NCBI GenBank assembly: GCA_019187665.1
Contig: JABARH010000021.1
Location: 34,672 to 98,671, forward strand
DNA length: 64,000 nucleotides
Source: Anaerolineales bacterium
GTDB taxonomy: Bacteria > Chloroflexota > Anaerolineae > Anaerolineales > Villigracilaceae
Reading direction: 5' to 3'
Position 1 is the first letter of the stretch; every line of letters begins with the position of its first letter. The notes beneath the pieces were generated by a model. The model saw only the letters and a program-made list of their open reading frames with translations, did no database searches and was not told the origin of the DNA. A program made the translations under genes and the position numbers. This document shows, in pieces, positions 1-8,818 of the stretch.

Positions 1-774
1 CCCTTCAGCGACCCCGACCGCTACGATGTGACTCTCGGTGGACATCGCTGTGACGTGAAATCCTTCCTCATCAGTCACCGCGAACAGATTCAAGCGCTTC
101 ATTCCACCCCGCACCTGCTCCTCGACGCCCCAGCCCTCGTCCCCCTCGATCAACACGCCGCCGAAGGTCAGCGCGACGATGACCTCTACCTCTTCGCATT
201 CGTAACAAGCCTGCTCGCCATTGCCCAACGCGACCTGCAAAAAGCGCTCGCCGCCGGTCAACCGATCCATCTCACCAACGTCCTGCCAAAAAATTGGCGC
301 GCGCCGCACAACTGGACTCCGCTCGGCGCGCTCGCGCTCAAATCGGATTGCGACGCGCCTATCACCGTCGAACTCCACGGACAAACCGAAGAGCGCGAAT
401 TCGTCAGCGAGACTCTGCTCCTGCCGCCGCGCACACGAGTCGAAGCGAACACAAAATTCTTCGCGCTCGCCGCCCTCCACGCGCAGACTCCGCCGGACGG
501 ACGCATCGCCGTCCACAGTCCCGCGCGGCGCGACACCTGCGTCATCCATCCGCTCGAGTGGGGCAACCTGTGGGTCTACGGCATGGACATCTATTTCACC
601 GGCTGGATTCCCCGCGACGAATTTCGCCGCCGCGCCGAACTCATCCGCGAGGGCGCGCGCGTTTTCCAATTCGAACAGACGCGCGTAAAAAATCTCGCCG
701 TCCCGATCCGCGAACTGCATCCGCTCGATGAGTTGTTTGAAAAAGTAAAAGAGTGGGAACGCAGAAAAAATTAA
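1..774 (+). CDS. Hypothetical protein, 5' end outside the window
   Basis: The frame is open from the first base, and an internal GTG at 28 is the first possible start, so the gene probably begins before the window. About 257 residues are visible. I do not recognise the family. The C-terminal part has a Trp/Tyr-rich stretch (LWVYGMDIYFTGWIPRDEF) and ends in a charged helix. There is no signal peptide or membrane segment in the visible part. The gene precedes the C39-like peptidase gene by 34 bases on the same strand, but that gene has its own leaderless promoter. Confidence 0.55.
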   Translation, partial: PFSDPDRYDVTLGGHRCDVKSFLISHREQIQALHSTPHLLLDAPALVPLDQHAAEGQRDDDLYLFAFVTSLLAIAQRDLQKALAAGQPIHLTNVLPKNWRAPHNWTPLGALALKSDCDAPITVELHGQTEEREFVSETLLLPPRTRVEANTKFFALAALHAQTPPDGRIAVHSPARRDTCVIHPLEWGNLWVYGMDIYFTGWIPRDEFRRRAELIREGARVFQFEQTRVKNLAVPIRELHPLDELFEKVKEWERRKN

Positions 775-795
775 TTCTGCTTCATGTTCGCGTGT

Positions 796-801
796 TACAC
801 T
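796..801 (+). promoter_or_regulatory. -10 box of a leaderless promoter (C39-like gene)
   Basis: TACACT lies 7 nt upstream of the ATG at 809. Transcription would start at or next to the start codon, and no Shine-Dalgarno sequence is present. Confidence 0.45.
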
Positions 802-808
802 TTCCCGC

Positions 809-2041
809 ATGTCAAAACGAAAAATATTCGCCGCCCTCGCCGCACTGATTCTGCTGGGCGTATTGATCTATCAAATTCCGGCAGTCAAACTCGCTGTGGA
901 TTGGCGCGCCGAAAAATTTTTCCTGTACACGAAGAACTCCATCAATCCGCCCGGTCCCGTGCCGACGGCTCTGCCAGTCACGCCTCATCCCGCGACGGAG
1001 ACTTCGCTTCCGCCCTCCCCCACAGCGGACGCGACCTTGCACACATCTCCCACCTCCACAGCGACTCTCGCGCCCCTGCCCTCAAACATTTTCCTCGACC
1101 AGCCCCAATGGGTGCAACAGACTCCCAACAACTGCGGACCGAACGCGCTCTCGTTCGCTCTTCAAATCTACGGCTGGACCGGCACGCAGGATGACATTGC
1201 CGCGCAGATCAAGCCGGTCACCGGCGACCGCAACGTCAACCCGGACGAACTGGTCTGGTATGTGCGCAACAACGCCGGCTGGCTCAACATGGATTACCGC
1301 GTGGCGGGCGACATTGAAACGCTCAAACAATTGCTCGCCCACCGTTACCCGGTCATCGTGGAAAGCGTCACCTCGCTCGACCCCAATGACGCCCTCGGTC
1401 CCAACGACGACTTGTGGGCGGCGCACTATCTCCTGCTGACCGGCTACGACGACGCGGCACAAACCTTCGCCATCATGGACGCGTATCACGAGAACAATAA
1501 ATCCATTTCGTATCAACAACTCGAAGATGACTGGAAGCCGTTCAACTACGTCTACATGTTCATGTATCTGCCGCAGGAGGAAGCGGAGATCAAATCCATC
1601 CTCGGCCCGGACTGGGACGCGGACTACAACCGCCAGCGTTCGCTCGAACTCTCGCAAGCCGCAACCGAGTCGAATCCGCAGGATGGATTCGCGTGGTTCA
1701 ACCTGGGGAGCAATTTTGTTTACTTTGAAAAATACGAGGAAGCCGCGCACGCCTTCGACAAATCGCGCGAAGGAGCATTGCCTCTGCGCATGTTCCGATA
1801 TCAATTCAGCCCGTTCATCGCCTACTTCCAATCGAATCGGACTGACGACCTGCTCGCGCTGACCGATTACGCGCTGGGCATCACGGATAAATCCGAAGAG
1901 GCATGGTTGTGGAGAGGCTGGGGCTTGTATCGCAAAGGCGATTACGATGGTGCAATCGCCGCGTGGCGCAAGGCGCTGGATGTCCATCCCGGTTATGCGG
2001 ACGCATTGTACGCGCTGAGTTTTGTCGGCGCCGCGCCGTAG
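809..2041 (+). CDS. Membrane-anchored C39-like cysteine peptidase with C-terminal TPR repeats
   Basis: A 410-residue protein with an N-terminal membrane segment (about 6-26), a Pro/Thr-rich spacer (45-93), a peptidase_C39-like domain and a tetratricopeptide-like helical region (about 280-405). The likely catalytic Cys is C109 in NNCGPNALS and the His is H206 in WAAHYLLLTGYDD, as in double-glycine-type papain-fold peptidases (PF13529). The enzyme would be exported and tethered outside the membrane. No ABC transporter is adjacent, so a bacteriocin-processing role is not supported; a cell-surface peptidase is a better guess. The start follows a leaderless promoter. Confidence 0.78.
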   Translation: MSKRKIFAALAALILLGVLIYQIPAVKLAVDWRAEKFFLYTKNSINPPGPVPTALPVTPHPATETSLPPSPTADATLHTSPTSTATLAPLPSNIFLDQPQWVQQTPNNCGPNALSFALQIYGWTGTQDDIAAQIKPVTGDRNVNPDELVWYVRNNAGWLNMDYRVAGDIETLKQLLAHRYPVIVESVTSLDPNDALGPNDDLWAAHYLLLTGYDDAAQTFAIMDAYHENNKSISYQQLEDDWKPFNYVYMFMYLPQEEAEIKSILGPDWDADYNRQRSLELSQAATESNPQDGFAWFNLGSNFVYFEKYEEAAHAFDKSREGALPLRMFRYQFSPFIAYFQSNRTDDLLALTDYALGITDKSEEAWLWRGWGLYRKGDYDGAIAAWRKALDVHPGYADALYALSFVGAAP

Positions 2042-2053
2042 CAGATGGGGCAA

Positions 2054-2082
2054 AGAAAAAGCCCGCTACGACAGAGCAGGCT
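2054..2082 (-). terminator. Rho-independent terminator of the response-regulator gene
   Basis: On the minus strand an 8-bp stem (AGCCTGCT/AGCGGGCT, one wobble pair) is followed by five T and more T-rich sequence. It lies between two convergent genes. Confidence 0.6.
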
Positions 2083-2108
2083 GAAAGTCGGGAAAGAGCG
2101 GGAGGAAA

Positions 2109-2807
2109 TTAACTTTCGCTGAAGCTGTATCCGCCGGGGCGCGTCTGGATCAATTGCATGATGCCGGTCTCTTCTTCCAATTTTTTTCGCAAACGATACA
2201 CGACATTTTTCAAAAGTGCGAGGTCGGCTGTTTCCATGCCCCAGACGGTCTGCATGATCTCGTCGGCTTTGAAGATGTTGCCGGGGCGGCTCATCAGCAA
2301 ATGCAGGAGGCGGAATTCCAAATTGGTGAGGCGGACTTCGCGCCCGTCTCCGGTCAGCGCGGACCGATGGGACGGGTCCAGCCGCAGCCGGGCGGTGCCT
2401 ACTGAACTCATGGGCTGGGACCAACTGCGGCGTGTCCATGCCTGGATCTTGGCGAGGAAGATGGCTGGGCTGATGGGCTTGACCACGCACTCGTCCACGC
2501 CGCTTTGGTAGGCTTCGAGCATTTCGTTTTCGTTGTTGGTTGGGACGAACAACAGGATGGGACAGGCGGTCAGCGCGCGATATTTTCGGCATAACTCCAC
2601 ACGCTGGCTATGCGATCCGTTAATATCAATGACAATCAAGTCGGGCAGGTCTTCGAGGGTATGCTCGAGGGCGCGTTGTACGACGGTCTCGAGAATCGCA
2701 GCCAGGCCCTTTTCGCGGATCAGGTATCCCCAAATGGGAGCCGTGGCAGACTGGTCACAGACGATATAAACGCGCAAGGAGGGTTGGGAATCGGATAAAG
2801 GTCGCAT
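2109..2807 (-). CDS. OmpR/PhoB-type response regulator
   Basis: A 232-residue protein with an N-terminal receiver domain and a C-terminal winged-helix DNA-binding domain (about 135-230). The likely phosphoacceptor is D61 in LIVIDING; the conserved Lys is K110 in VVKPIS. The winged helix ends with the usual RTRPGGYSF wing. No histidine kinase is nearby, so it is an orphan in this window. The start is leaderless: TATAAT lies 6 nt upstream of ATG. Only one clear acidic residue (D18) is seen at the Mg-binding site, so phosphorylation could be atypical. Confidence 0.85.
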   Translation of the reverse strand: MRPLSDSQPSLRVYIVCDQSATAPIWGYLIREKGLAAILETVVQRALEHTLEDLPDLIVIDINGSHSQRVELCRKYRALTACPILLFVPTNNENEMLEAYQSGVDECVVKPISPAIFLAKIQAWTRRSWSQPMSSVGTARLRLDPSHRSALTGDGREVRLTNLEFRLLHLLMSRPGNIFKADEIMQTVWGMETADLALLKNVVYRLRKKLEEETGIMQLIQTRPGGYSFSES

Positions 2808-2813
2808 AAACCG

Positions 2814-2819
2814 ATTATA
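2814..2819 (-). promoter_or_regulatory. -10 box of leaderless promoter (response regulator)
   Basis: Perfect TATAAT on the minus strand, with 6 nt to the ATG at 2807. Confidence 0.6.
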
Positions 2820-2940
2820 GCAAAAACCCTTGCCAGAAGTAACGCGAAGTAATAAAATAACACCGAAATGTGACTTTTAGGTGATATGGTTTTTGCCATA
2901 GGAAGAATATACTGTGACCAGACCTAAAAAGGAGAGAATA

Positions 2941-3909
2941 ATGAAAAAGTTGTATGCTGTGCTTATGGTGGTGATGCTTGTTGCCACAGCCTGTCAGTTT
3001 GGAGGCGGAGGCCAGACAGAGCCGACCGCGGTGCCTCTAAGCGCCAGCCCCTTTCCCAGCCCCACACCGGTGCCGTTGAACCCAACGGCAGAACCGGAGA
3101 ACAACACGCCGGAACAAGGCGATGAAAAGGTCTCCGCGGTGGACGGGATGACGCAGGTGTATGTCCCAGAGGGAACATTCATGCGCGGTGGTTTGGACGC
3201 CGCGGTGCAAATGGATGAACTCCCGAATGCAAAAGTCACTCTTCATGGTTTCTGGATGGACAAAGTGGAGGTGACCAATGGCATGTATCTGTTGTGCGTG
3301 CAGGCGGGCGTCTGCGACCTCCCCCACTATGGAATGGGGCCGGTCTTGAAGTCAAAGACCCGCCCGGAATATTTCCGCAACCCGGAATTCAACGATTACC
3401 CCGTTGTTTACGTTGGGTGGGGCGACGCGGATGCCTACTGCGAATGGGCCGGACGCCGCCTGCCCTCCGAGGCAGAGTGGGAATATTCCGCACGCGGCGC
3501 TTTCCCCTCGCTAAACACGTATCCATGGGGCGAACAGAAGCCGGATAACTCCTACGCCAACTTCAATTTCATCATCGGCGACACTGTGCGCGTGGGCAGT
3601 TTCCCGGCCGGCGCCAGCCCCTTTGGAATCCTCGACCTGGCCGGCAACGTGGCGGAGTGGGTGAACGACTTTTACGACTCCAACTATTATGCGTCCGGCG
3701 CGGTATTGAACCCCACCGGCCCGATCGCGCGCAGCAATTACTTTGCGCGTGTGGTGCGCGGCGGTTCTTTCGCCGACCCAGATCACTACATCCGCGTTTC
3801 CAAGCGCTCTTCCACCATGGGACCCGATCCCAGCCAGCCGGAAAGTTCGGATCGCTACTACGGCGTCTCTGCAGATGGAATCGGTTTCCGTTGCGTCTCG
3901 GATAACTAG
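2941..3909 (+). CDS. Lipoprotein with FGE-sulfatase (SUMF1-type) domain
   Basis: A 322-residue protein with a lipoprotein signal (lipobox VATAC, Cys18), a Pro-rich linker to about residue 75 and a formylglycine-generating-enzyme-type domain to the end. Visible family hallmarks are FWMDKVEVTN, CEWAGRRLPSEAEWEYSARG, LAGNVAEWVNDFYD, VVRGGSF and the terminal GFRCVSDN. In such surface lipoproteins the fold is usually a binding or structural module rather than an oxidase; activity cannot be inferred here. The chosen ATG follows AAGGAGAG; an in-frame upstream ATG at 2914 has no ribosome site and would spoil the signal peptide. A strong terminator follows. Confidence 0.85.
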   Translation: MKKLYAVLMVVMLVATACQFGGGGQTEPTAVPLSASPFPSPTPVPLNPTAEPENNTPEQGDEKVSAVDGMTQVYVPEGTFMRGGLDAAVQMDELPNAKVTLHGFWMDKVEVTNGMYLLCVQAGVCDLPHYGMGPVLKSKTRPEYFRNPEFNDYPVVYVGWGDADAYCEWAGRRLPSEAEWEYSARGAFPSLNTYPWGEQKPDNSYANFNFIIGDTVRVGSFPAGASPFGILDLAGNVAEWVNDFYDSNYYASGAVLNPTGPIARSNYFARVVRGGSFADPDHYIRVSKRSSTMGPDPSQPESSDRYYGVSADGIGFRCVSDN

Positions 3910-3928
3910 CCTGGCAAACTCTTCCTCC

Positions 3929-3960
3929 GACCGCCGGGGTTTCCCGGCGGTCTTTTTTTT
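3929..3960 (+). terminator. Rho-independent terminator
   Basis: GACCGCCGGG pairs with CCCGGCGGTC around a short loop, followed by a run of eight T. Confidence 0.9.
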
Positions 3961-4021
3961 CTTAATTGACGCGCAACTTTCCTTATGGTATTATCGCGCC
4001 ACAATTCAATAGCCCCAATCG

Positions 4022-4173
4022 GCAACTCTTATCCAGAGAGGCGGAGGGACCGGCCCTGCGATGCCTCGACAACCGACTTTAGTTTCGTAGTTGAAACCAT
4101 GCAGACCACAAAACTAAACCACGGTGCCAATTCCGGCAGACGGATGTTCTGGGAGATGAGAGGGCAGCCGTGC
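4022..4173 (+). promoter_or_regulatory. SAM-I (S-box) riboswitch aptamer upstream of metK
   Basis: Shows the classic SAM-I landmarks in order: CTTATCCAGAGAGGCGGAGG, GGACCGGCCC, GATGCCTCGACAACC, GGTGCCAATTCC and the closing AGATGAGAG. It senses S-adenosylmethionine. It sits directly before a terminator hairpin and the metK start, so SAM binding is expected to promote termination of its own synthase gene. Confidence 0.95.
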
Positions 4174-4181
4174 TTCCATGC

Positions 4182-4220
4182 AAATTGCCCTTTCGAGACC
4201 CGGAGGGGCAATTTCTTTTC
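4182..4220 (+). terminator. Riboswitch expression platform: intrinsic terminator
   Basis: A perfect 9-bp stem AAATTGCCC/GGGCAATTT is followed by CTTTTCT. It lies between the SAM-I aptamer and the metK ribosome site. An in-frame ATG at 4178 lies just before this hairpin and is therefore not the metK start. Confidence 0.85.
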
Positions 4221-4240
4221 TCAAAGGAGAACCAACCACA

Positions 4241-5452
4241 ATGAGCACGACTTTCATGACATCGGAAAAATTGATGTTCACCTCCGAATCGGTGACCGAG
4301 GGTCACCCGGATAAGATCTGCGACCAGGTTTCGGACGCGGTGCTGGACGCCTGTCTCGAGCAGGATCCGCGCTCGCGCGTGGCTTGCGAGACCGCCACCA
4401 AGACCGGCTACGTGATGCTTCTGGGCGAGATTACCACCCGCGCCAATTTCAACTACGATGAACTCGTCCGCCAGGTGGTCAACGAAATCGGCTACAACTC
4501 GTCGGAAAAAGGATTCGACGGAAACTCGTGCGGCGTGCTGGTTGCGATTGCCAAACAATCCGGCGATATCGCCATGGGCGTGGATGCGGCGCTCGAATCG
4601 CGCGATCACAAGATGACCGATGCAGAAGTTGAGTCCATCGGCGCGGGCGACCAGGGCATGATGTTCGGCTACGCCTGCAATGAGACTCCCACCCTGATGC
4701 CCCTGCCGATCTACCTCGCGCACAAACTGACCCGCAAGCAGAGCGAACTCCGTAAGAGTGGAGCCATCCCGTGGTTGCGCCCGGATGCAAAGAGTCAGGT
4801 AACCATTGAATATTCCAAAGGTCAGCCAAGACGTGTGGACACCGTGCTCATTTCCACCCAACACGCCCCCGACGTTTCGCACGCTGAAATTTCGGAGATC
4901 GTCACCGAGCAGATCATCATGCCCACCCTCCCCGAAGGCCTGGTGGACAATAATATTAAAGTGTATGTCAACCCAACCGGGCGCTTCGTGGTCGGCGGCC
5001 CGATGGGCGACGCGGGCGTGACCGGCCGCAAGATCATCGTGGATACCTACGGCGGGATGGGACGTCACGGAGGCGGCGCGTTCAGCGGCAAGGACCCCAC
5101 AAAGGTGGACCGTTCTGCCGCGTACGCCGCGCGCTGGGTTGCCAAGAACATTGTTGCGGCCGGTATTGCGGACCGCTGTGAAATTCAAGTGGCCTACGCC
5201 ATCGGCGTTGCTCATCCGCTTTCGATCAACGTGGAGACCTTTGGCACCGGTAAGATCGCCGATGAAAAAATCGCATCCCTCGTGACCGAGCATTTCGATC
5301 TGCGCCCCGGCGCGATCATCCGTGACTTGAACCTGCGCCGCCCGATCTATCGCCAGACGGCCGCCTACGGTCACTTCGGGCGCGACGATATCCAGTTCCC
5401 GTGGGAAGAGACCAACAAAGCCGACATCCTGCGCAAAGCCGCTGGACTGTAG
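4241..5452 (+). CDS. metK: S-adenosylmethionine synthase
   Basis: A 403-residue protein that makes SAM from methionine and ATP, with tripolyphosphate cleavage, in the cytoplasm. Diagnostic motifs are [13 protein letters not shown] near the N-terminus, [12 protein letters not shown] and the glycine-rich [20 protein letters not shown]. The length is typical. The ATG at 4241 ([13 protein letters not shown]) follows an AAAGGAG site; the in-frame upstream ATG lies next to the terminator stem. The gene is monocistronic between the SAM-I riboswitch and its own terminator. Confidence 0.97.
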   Translation: MSTTFMTSEKLMFTSESVTEGHPDKICDQVSDAVLDACLEQDPRSRVACETATKTGYVMLLGEITTRANFNYDELVRQVVNEIGYNSSEKGFDGNSCGVLVAIAKQSGDIAMGVDAALESRDHKMTDAEVESIGAGDQGMMFGYACNETPTLMPLPIYLAHKLTRKQSELRKSGAIPWLRPDAKSQVTIEYSKGQPRRVDTVLISTQHAPDVSHAEISEIVTEQIIMPTLPEGLVDNNIKVYVNPTGRFVVGGPMGDAGVTGRKIIVDTYGGMGRHGGGAFSGKDPTKVDRSAAYAARWVAKNIVAAGIADRCEIQVAYAIGVAHPLSINVETFGTGKIADEKIASLVTEHFDLRPGAIIRDLNLRRPIYRQTAAYGHFGRDDIQFPWEETNKADILRKAAGL

Positions 5453-5461
5453 ATTCAATAA

Positions 5462-5488
5462 AGAGCAGGCACACGCGCCTGCTCTTTT
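5462..5488 (+). terminator. Rho-independent terminator of metK
   Basis: GAGCAGGC and GCCTGCTC pair around a 6-nt loop, followed by TTTT. Confidence 0.85.
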
Positions 5489-5747
5489 GATTCCTGAACC
5501 TGGAATCCTGAAAGCGGACCTTTCGAACCCAGTGACAAAAGCGTTAACCATGGTTGAGATCCTCCGCGCCCGTCACTCAAACAAGATAAACGTTTTGAAA
5601 GAGGCGTCTTGTTTTGGAATCATATGCGACCCCTTTTACCCCCTTCACACCACTAAATTATCGGAATAAACTAGTGATATATTAGCGGTCGGGCGTGAAA
5701 CTATTTTCTGTTCCATCAAACAAAAACTCAGAATCAAGGAGAACCGT
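5489..5747. other. Intergenic region before the alanine-rich lipoprotein gene
   Basis: No convincing gene. It ends with an AAGGAGAA ribosome site before the ATG at 5748. A T/A-rich stretch near 5655-5685 could hold the promoter. Confidence 0.4.
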
Positions 5748-6587
5748 ATGTCTAAGAAATTTTTTCTGTCCGTCGCGCTGATGCTTATATTGATCTTGAG
5801 CGCATGTGGGTCTTCGCAAAGCCTGGCCGGTACAGGCGGCATGTCGCAGGCTGAGGCTGGCGCGTTCGCTCAGGCCGCCGCCAGCGCTTCTGCCAGCGCC
5901 TCCGCCGCCGCGTCTGCCGCTGCCAGCGCCGCCGCGGATGCGAACTCTGCGGCTGCCGCTTCGGCTGATTCACAAGCCGCCGCGTCCGCAAAATCCTCTG
6001 CGAGCGCTGGCGCCGCCGCAGAGGCCGCCGCCAACGCCGCCGCCGATGCCCTGTCGCTGGCGGACGCGTCCGCGAGCGCCGAGGCCAAATCGCAGGCGGC
6101 CGCCGCGGCTTCTGCTTCTGCCAAGTCACAGGCTGCCGCTTCTGCCGCCGCTGCTGCGTATGCGGGCGCGCGATATGATGCCGCCGCTGGCGCCGCGGCC
6201 GAGGCCGCCGCATATGCCTCTGCCGCCGCTGCCGCCGCCGCCGCTGGACAGGCATATAGTTACGCAGGCGCTTACGCCAGCGCGGAGGCCCAGACCTCTG
6301 CCCTAGCCGCCGCTGCCGCCGCTGCTGAGGCGCTTGCCGCCGCCGATGCCGCCGCCAGCGCCAATGCTGCGGGTGAGGCTCTCGCCGCCGCCGATGCCGC
6401 CGCCCAGGCTCAATCTCATGCGCAGGCCGCCGCAGAAGCGGCCGCTCAGGCGGCTGCCGTCTCCGAGCCGCTGCATGTGACAACCGCCAAAAGCGATAAC
6501 AACCCGCTCATCCTCGCGGTTGTGATCATAATCATTCTGGCTGTGGCGTTCTATCTCTTCACCCGCCGTCCTTCCGTGAAAGCGTAG
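5748..6587 (+). CDS. Alanine-rich low-complexity lipoprotein with a C-terminal membrane anchor
   Basis: A 279-residue protein of very unusual composition. It has a lipoprotein signal (LILSACGSS, Cys near residue 20), then roughly 210 residues built almost only of Ala with Ser, Glu, Asp, Gln and occasional Gly/Tyr (for example AAAAAYAGARYDAAAGAAAE), then a hydrophobic segment (LILAVVIIIILAVAFYLF) and a basic tail (TRRPSVKA). It should form a long Ala-rich helix or coiled coil, lipid-anchored at one end and membrane-spanning at the other. No family was recognised. The coding strand is dominated by GCC and GCT codons. Its own terminator follows. Confidence 0.75.
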   Translation: MSKKFFLSVALMLILILSACGSSQSLAGTGGMSQAEAGAFAQAAASASASASAAASAAASAAADANSAAAASADSQAAASAKSSASAGAAAEAAANAAADALSLADASASAEAKSQAAAAASASAKSQAAASAAAAAYAGARYDAAAGAAAEAAAYASAAAAAAAAGQAYSYAGAYASAEAQTSALAAAAAAAEALAAADAAASANAAGEALAAADAAAQAQSHAQAAAEAAAQAAAVSEPLHVTTAKSDNNPLILAVVIIIILAVAFYLFTRRPSVKA

Positions 6588-6609
6588 CGGCATACCTTCC
6601 CTGCCGATC

Positions 6610-6647
6610 AATCCCCGCCCTGCGAAAGCAAGGACGGGGATTTTTTG
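6610..6647 (+). terminator. Rho-independent terminator
   Basis: AATCCCCG pairs with CGGGGATT, with further inner pairing around a GAAA loop, followed by six T. Confidence 0.85.
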
Positions 6648-6678
6648 CACATAAGCAAGATTCAAAAAAGGAATCTCC

Positions 6679-8616
6679 ATGCCTCGCAAACATTTTTTCA
6701 TCCTGGTATTGACGATCCTGCTGGTGACAGCCTGCGGAGGCCAGACCACCACCGCGACCGAGCCGCAATTCAAACCCATTTCCATGATGGCCGCGACGAC
6801 CGCAGATGCAGAACTTTATGCCGCGCTTGCAGAGTTGGATCCCGATCCCGCGGACCGCATCGCCCTCGCCGTTGCGATCGAGGGACTCGATCCCGCCTCG
6901 CTTCCGTCTGCTCCGAGCGGGCCTCTCCAAACCCATGCCGTCGGCGACACGCATGAGTTTTGGACTCACAACAGCGACGAGTTCACATTCACGCGCATCA
7001 CTGCCAAACTGATGTTCATCTCCAAACACGCCTACTTCTGGCAGGATGAAGATTCGCAACCTTTCAACGCAGACGGTGAAATCGCAACCGACAAGGATTG
7101 GGCCGCGGTCGGCGAGAGTTTCGATACTTCCTATGAACGCGTGCGCGCCGTCTTCGGGACCGAGGAAGCGCCCGGACTGGATGGCGATGCCCGCCTGTTC
7201 GTCATCTATTCGGATGCGCTTGGGAAGGTGGGCGGATACTTCGGTCAGGCCGACCAACTTCCGGCGGCGGTCGAGGCGCATTCCAATCAGGGACAGTTCT
7301 TCTTCATCTCCAACACATGGTCCTCCGGTGTGGCAGGCGAGTACAACAAGGAAGTCCTCGCGCACGAATTTCAGCACATGGTCCATAAACACATGGACCC
7401 GAACGAAGAAGGATGGATGAACGAGGGTTTGAGCATGTTGGCGCAACAAGTTGCGGGCATGCGCGGCTACAACTCGGTGGCAGATTATCTCGCCAAGCCC
7501 GACCAATCATTGTGGTTTTGGGGCAGTGACGGACAAGATTATGGACAGGCTTTCCTGTTCATGGCCTATCTCTACGAACAAATGGGAGAGGATTTCATAA
7601 GCGCGCTTGTGGCAAACCAGGTTAATGGCCTCGCAAGCATTGACGAAACACTGACGCAATTCAACTCCCCCCGCAGCGCAGACGATATGTACGCAGACGC
7701 GTTGACGGCCGCGTTCTTCAATAATGCATCTCTCAGCGACGGTCAATTCGTTTACAGGATTCCGGTCATCCCACAGATCGCGCCGCGATACGAGTTCACA
7801 TCCGACTCTGGAATTTATCAGGGGATCGTTCAACAATACGGCGGTGTGGATATCATGTCCTTCACGGGCAGGAAGCAGGCCATCCTCACATTCACCGGCG
7901 ACCCGACCATCCAACTCATCCCCACCGAAGCGCACAGCGGAGGAAATTTCTGGTGGTCGAATCGCTATGACTCCTCGTTCAGCGCGTTGACTCGCGCCGT
8001 GGACTTGAGCCACGTCTCGTCCGCGACGTTGAATTATTGGGCGTGGTACGATATCGAAGAAGATTGGGACTACGCCTACCTGCTCGTCTCGACCGACAAC
8101 GGCGGGCGCTGGGATCTCGTCCCTGCCACATCCAGCCGCGAGACAGATCCCAACGACCAGAATCTCGGACACGGCTTCTCCGGCAAAAGCGGCGGAGGCG
8201 CAGATGCGGCCTGGATTCAAGAGTCTGCCGACCTGAGCGCGTATGCGGGGCAAAAGATCCTGTTGCGATTCGCCATGCAAAATGATCTCGCCGTCAACAA
8301 CTTTGGTTTTGCTGTCGATGATTTATCGATTCCCGAGATCCAATGGAGCGACGATGTTGAATCTGGAGGCGCAGGCTGGACCCCCGGCGGATTCATTCTC
8401 AGCCACAATCGCGTCCCGCAAACCTGGCGCGTGCGGGCTGTGGAAGAACGCAGGGATGGCTCGATCGTCATTCACGACATTGAAGTTGTCAACGGGACCG
8501 GCAATCTCAGCATTGACTTCAGCAACTTGAAACGCCTGGTCGTGTTCGTCATCGGGCAGACGCGTTACACCACCCTGCCCGCCGCGTATCAGGTGGAAGT
8601 CGCGCCGGGCAAGTGA
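6679..8616 (+). CDS. Secreted M6-like (immune inhibitor A type) metalloprotease lipoprotein
   Basis: A 645-residue protein with a lipoprotein signal (LLVTACGGQ, Cys near 18). The zinc site is HEFQHMVH (HExxH), followed by EEGWMNEGLS, which supplies a third ligand as in gluzincin-like M6 peptidases. A region around 430-560 with DVESGGAGWTPG resembles the MAM/immune-inhibitor-A C-terminal module. It is expected to be a surface-anchored endopeptidase. The gene follows the alanine-rich lipoprotein gene and shares its orientation, but a terminator separates them. Confidence 0.8.
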   Translation: MPRKHFFILVLTILLVTACGGQTTTATEPQFKPISMMAATTADAELYAALAELDPDPADRIALAVAIEGLDPASLPSAPSGPLQTHAVGDTHEFWTHNSDEFTFTRITAKLMFISKHAYFWQDEDSQPFNADGEIATDKDWAAVGESFDTSYERVRAVFGTEEAPGLDGDARLFVIYSDALGKVGGYFGQADQLPAAVEAHSNQGQFFFISNTWSSGVAGEYNKEVLAHEFQHMVHKHMDPNEEGWMNEGLSMLAQQVAGMRGYNSVADYLAKPDQSLWFWGSDGQDYGQAFLFMAYLYEQMGEDFISALVANQVNGLASIDETLTQFNSPRSADDMYADALTAAFFNNASLSDGQFVYRIPVIPQIAPRYEFTSDSGIYQGIVQQYGGVDIMSFTGRKQAILTFTGDPTIQLIPTEAHSGGNFWWSNRYDSSFSALTRAVDLSHVSSATLNYWAWYDIEEDWDYAYLLVSTDNGGRWDLVPATSSRETDPNDQNLGHGFSGKSGGGADAAWIQESADLSAYAGQKILLRFAMQNDLAVNNFGFAVDDLSIPEIQWSDDVESGGAGWTPGGFILSHNRVPQTWRVRAVEERRDGSIVIHDIEVVNGTGNLSIDFSNLKRLVVFVIGQTRYTTLPAAYQVEVAPGK

Positions 8617-8625
8617 AAAGTAAAA

Positions 8626-8665
8626 CCACGGGGTCACAGAGAAAAAAATCTCCGTGACCCCGTGG
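8626..8665. terminator. Long perfect hairpin after the metalloprotease gene
   Basis: CCACGGGGTCAC and GTGACCCCGTGG flank an A-rich loop. There is no T tract on the plus strand, so it may be a 3' stabiliser or a palindromic repeat rather than a true intrinsic terminator. Confidence 0.5.
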
Positions 8666-8687
8666 TGAAGTTTCCCTGCTCCTCCCG

Positions 8688-8717
8688 AAGTTGCGAGCCT
8701 CTTTTCAGTGCTATAAT
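8688..8717 (+). promoter_or_regulatory. Putative sigma-A promoter of the rhlE-like gene
   Basis: A consensus TATAAT at 8712-8717 is preceded 17 nt upstream by AGTTGC (partly matching -35). It leaves a leader of about 95 nt before the GTG start, unlike the many leaderless genes here. Confidence 0.5.
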
Positions 8718-8818
8718 ATTCACCCTAACAACTTTTATATCAGCAGTCTTCCGCTGTTTTCGTTTGAGGGAAATCTCAAGTGTAAGGCAATGCCCGACTT
8801 CTGAAGAACAGGAACCTC

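Noticed and set aside
2941..3909. Second DGR target (FGE lipoprotein)
   Set aside because: It has the FGE fold and GFRC ending but no RT or similar repeat nearby, and its C-terminus does not show the substituted pattern at candidate adenine sites.
4178..4240. Upstream in-frame start of metK
   Set aside because: It lies at the riboswitch terminator hairpin; the ATG at 4241 has a ribosome site and the family's usual N-terminus.
5487..5669. Small gene between metK and the alanine-rich lipoprotein gene
   Set aside because: It starts in the metK terminator, lacks a ribosome site and has no recognisable features.
5785..6483. Minus-strand Arg/Pro/Gln-rich frame opposite the alanine-rich gene
   Set aside because: A mirror of GCC/GCT-rich codons; no ribosome site or sensible protein composition.
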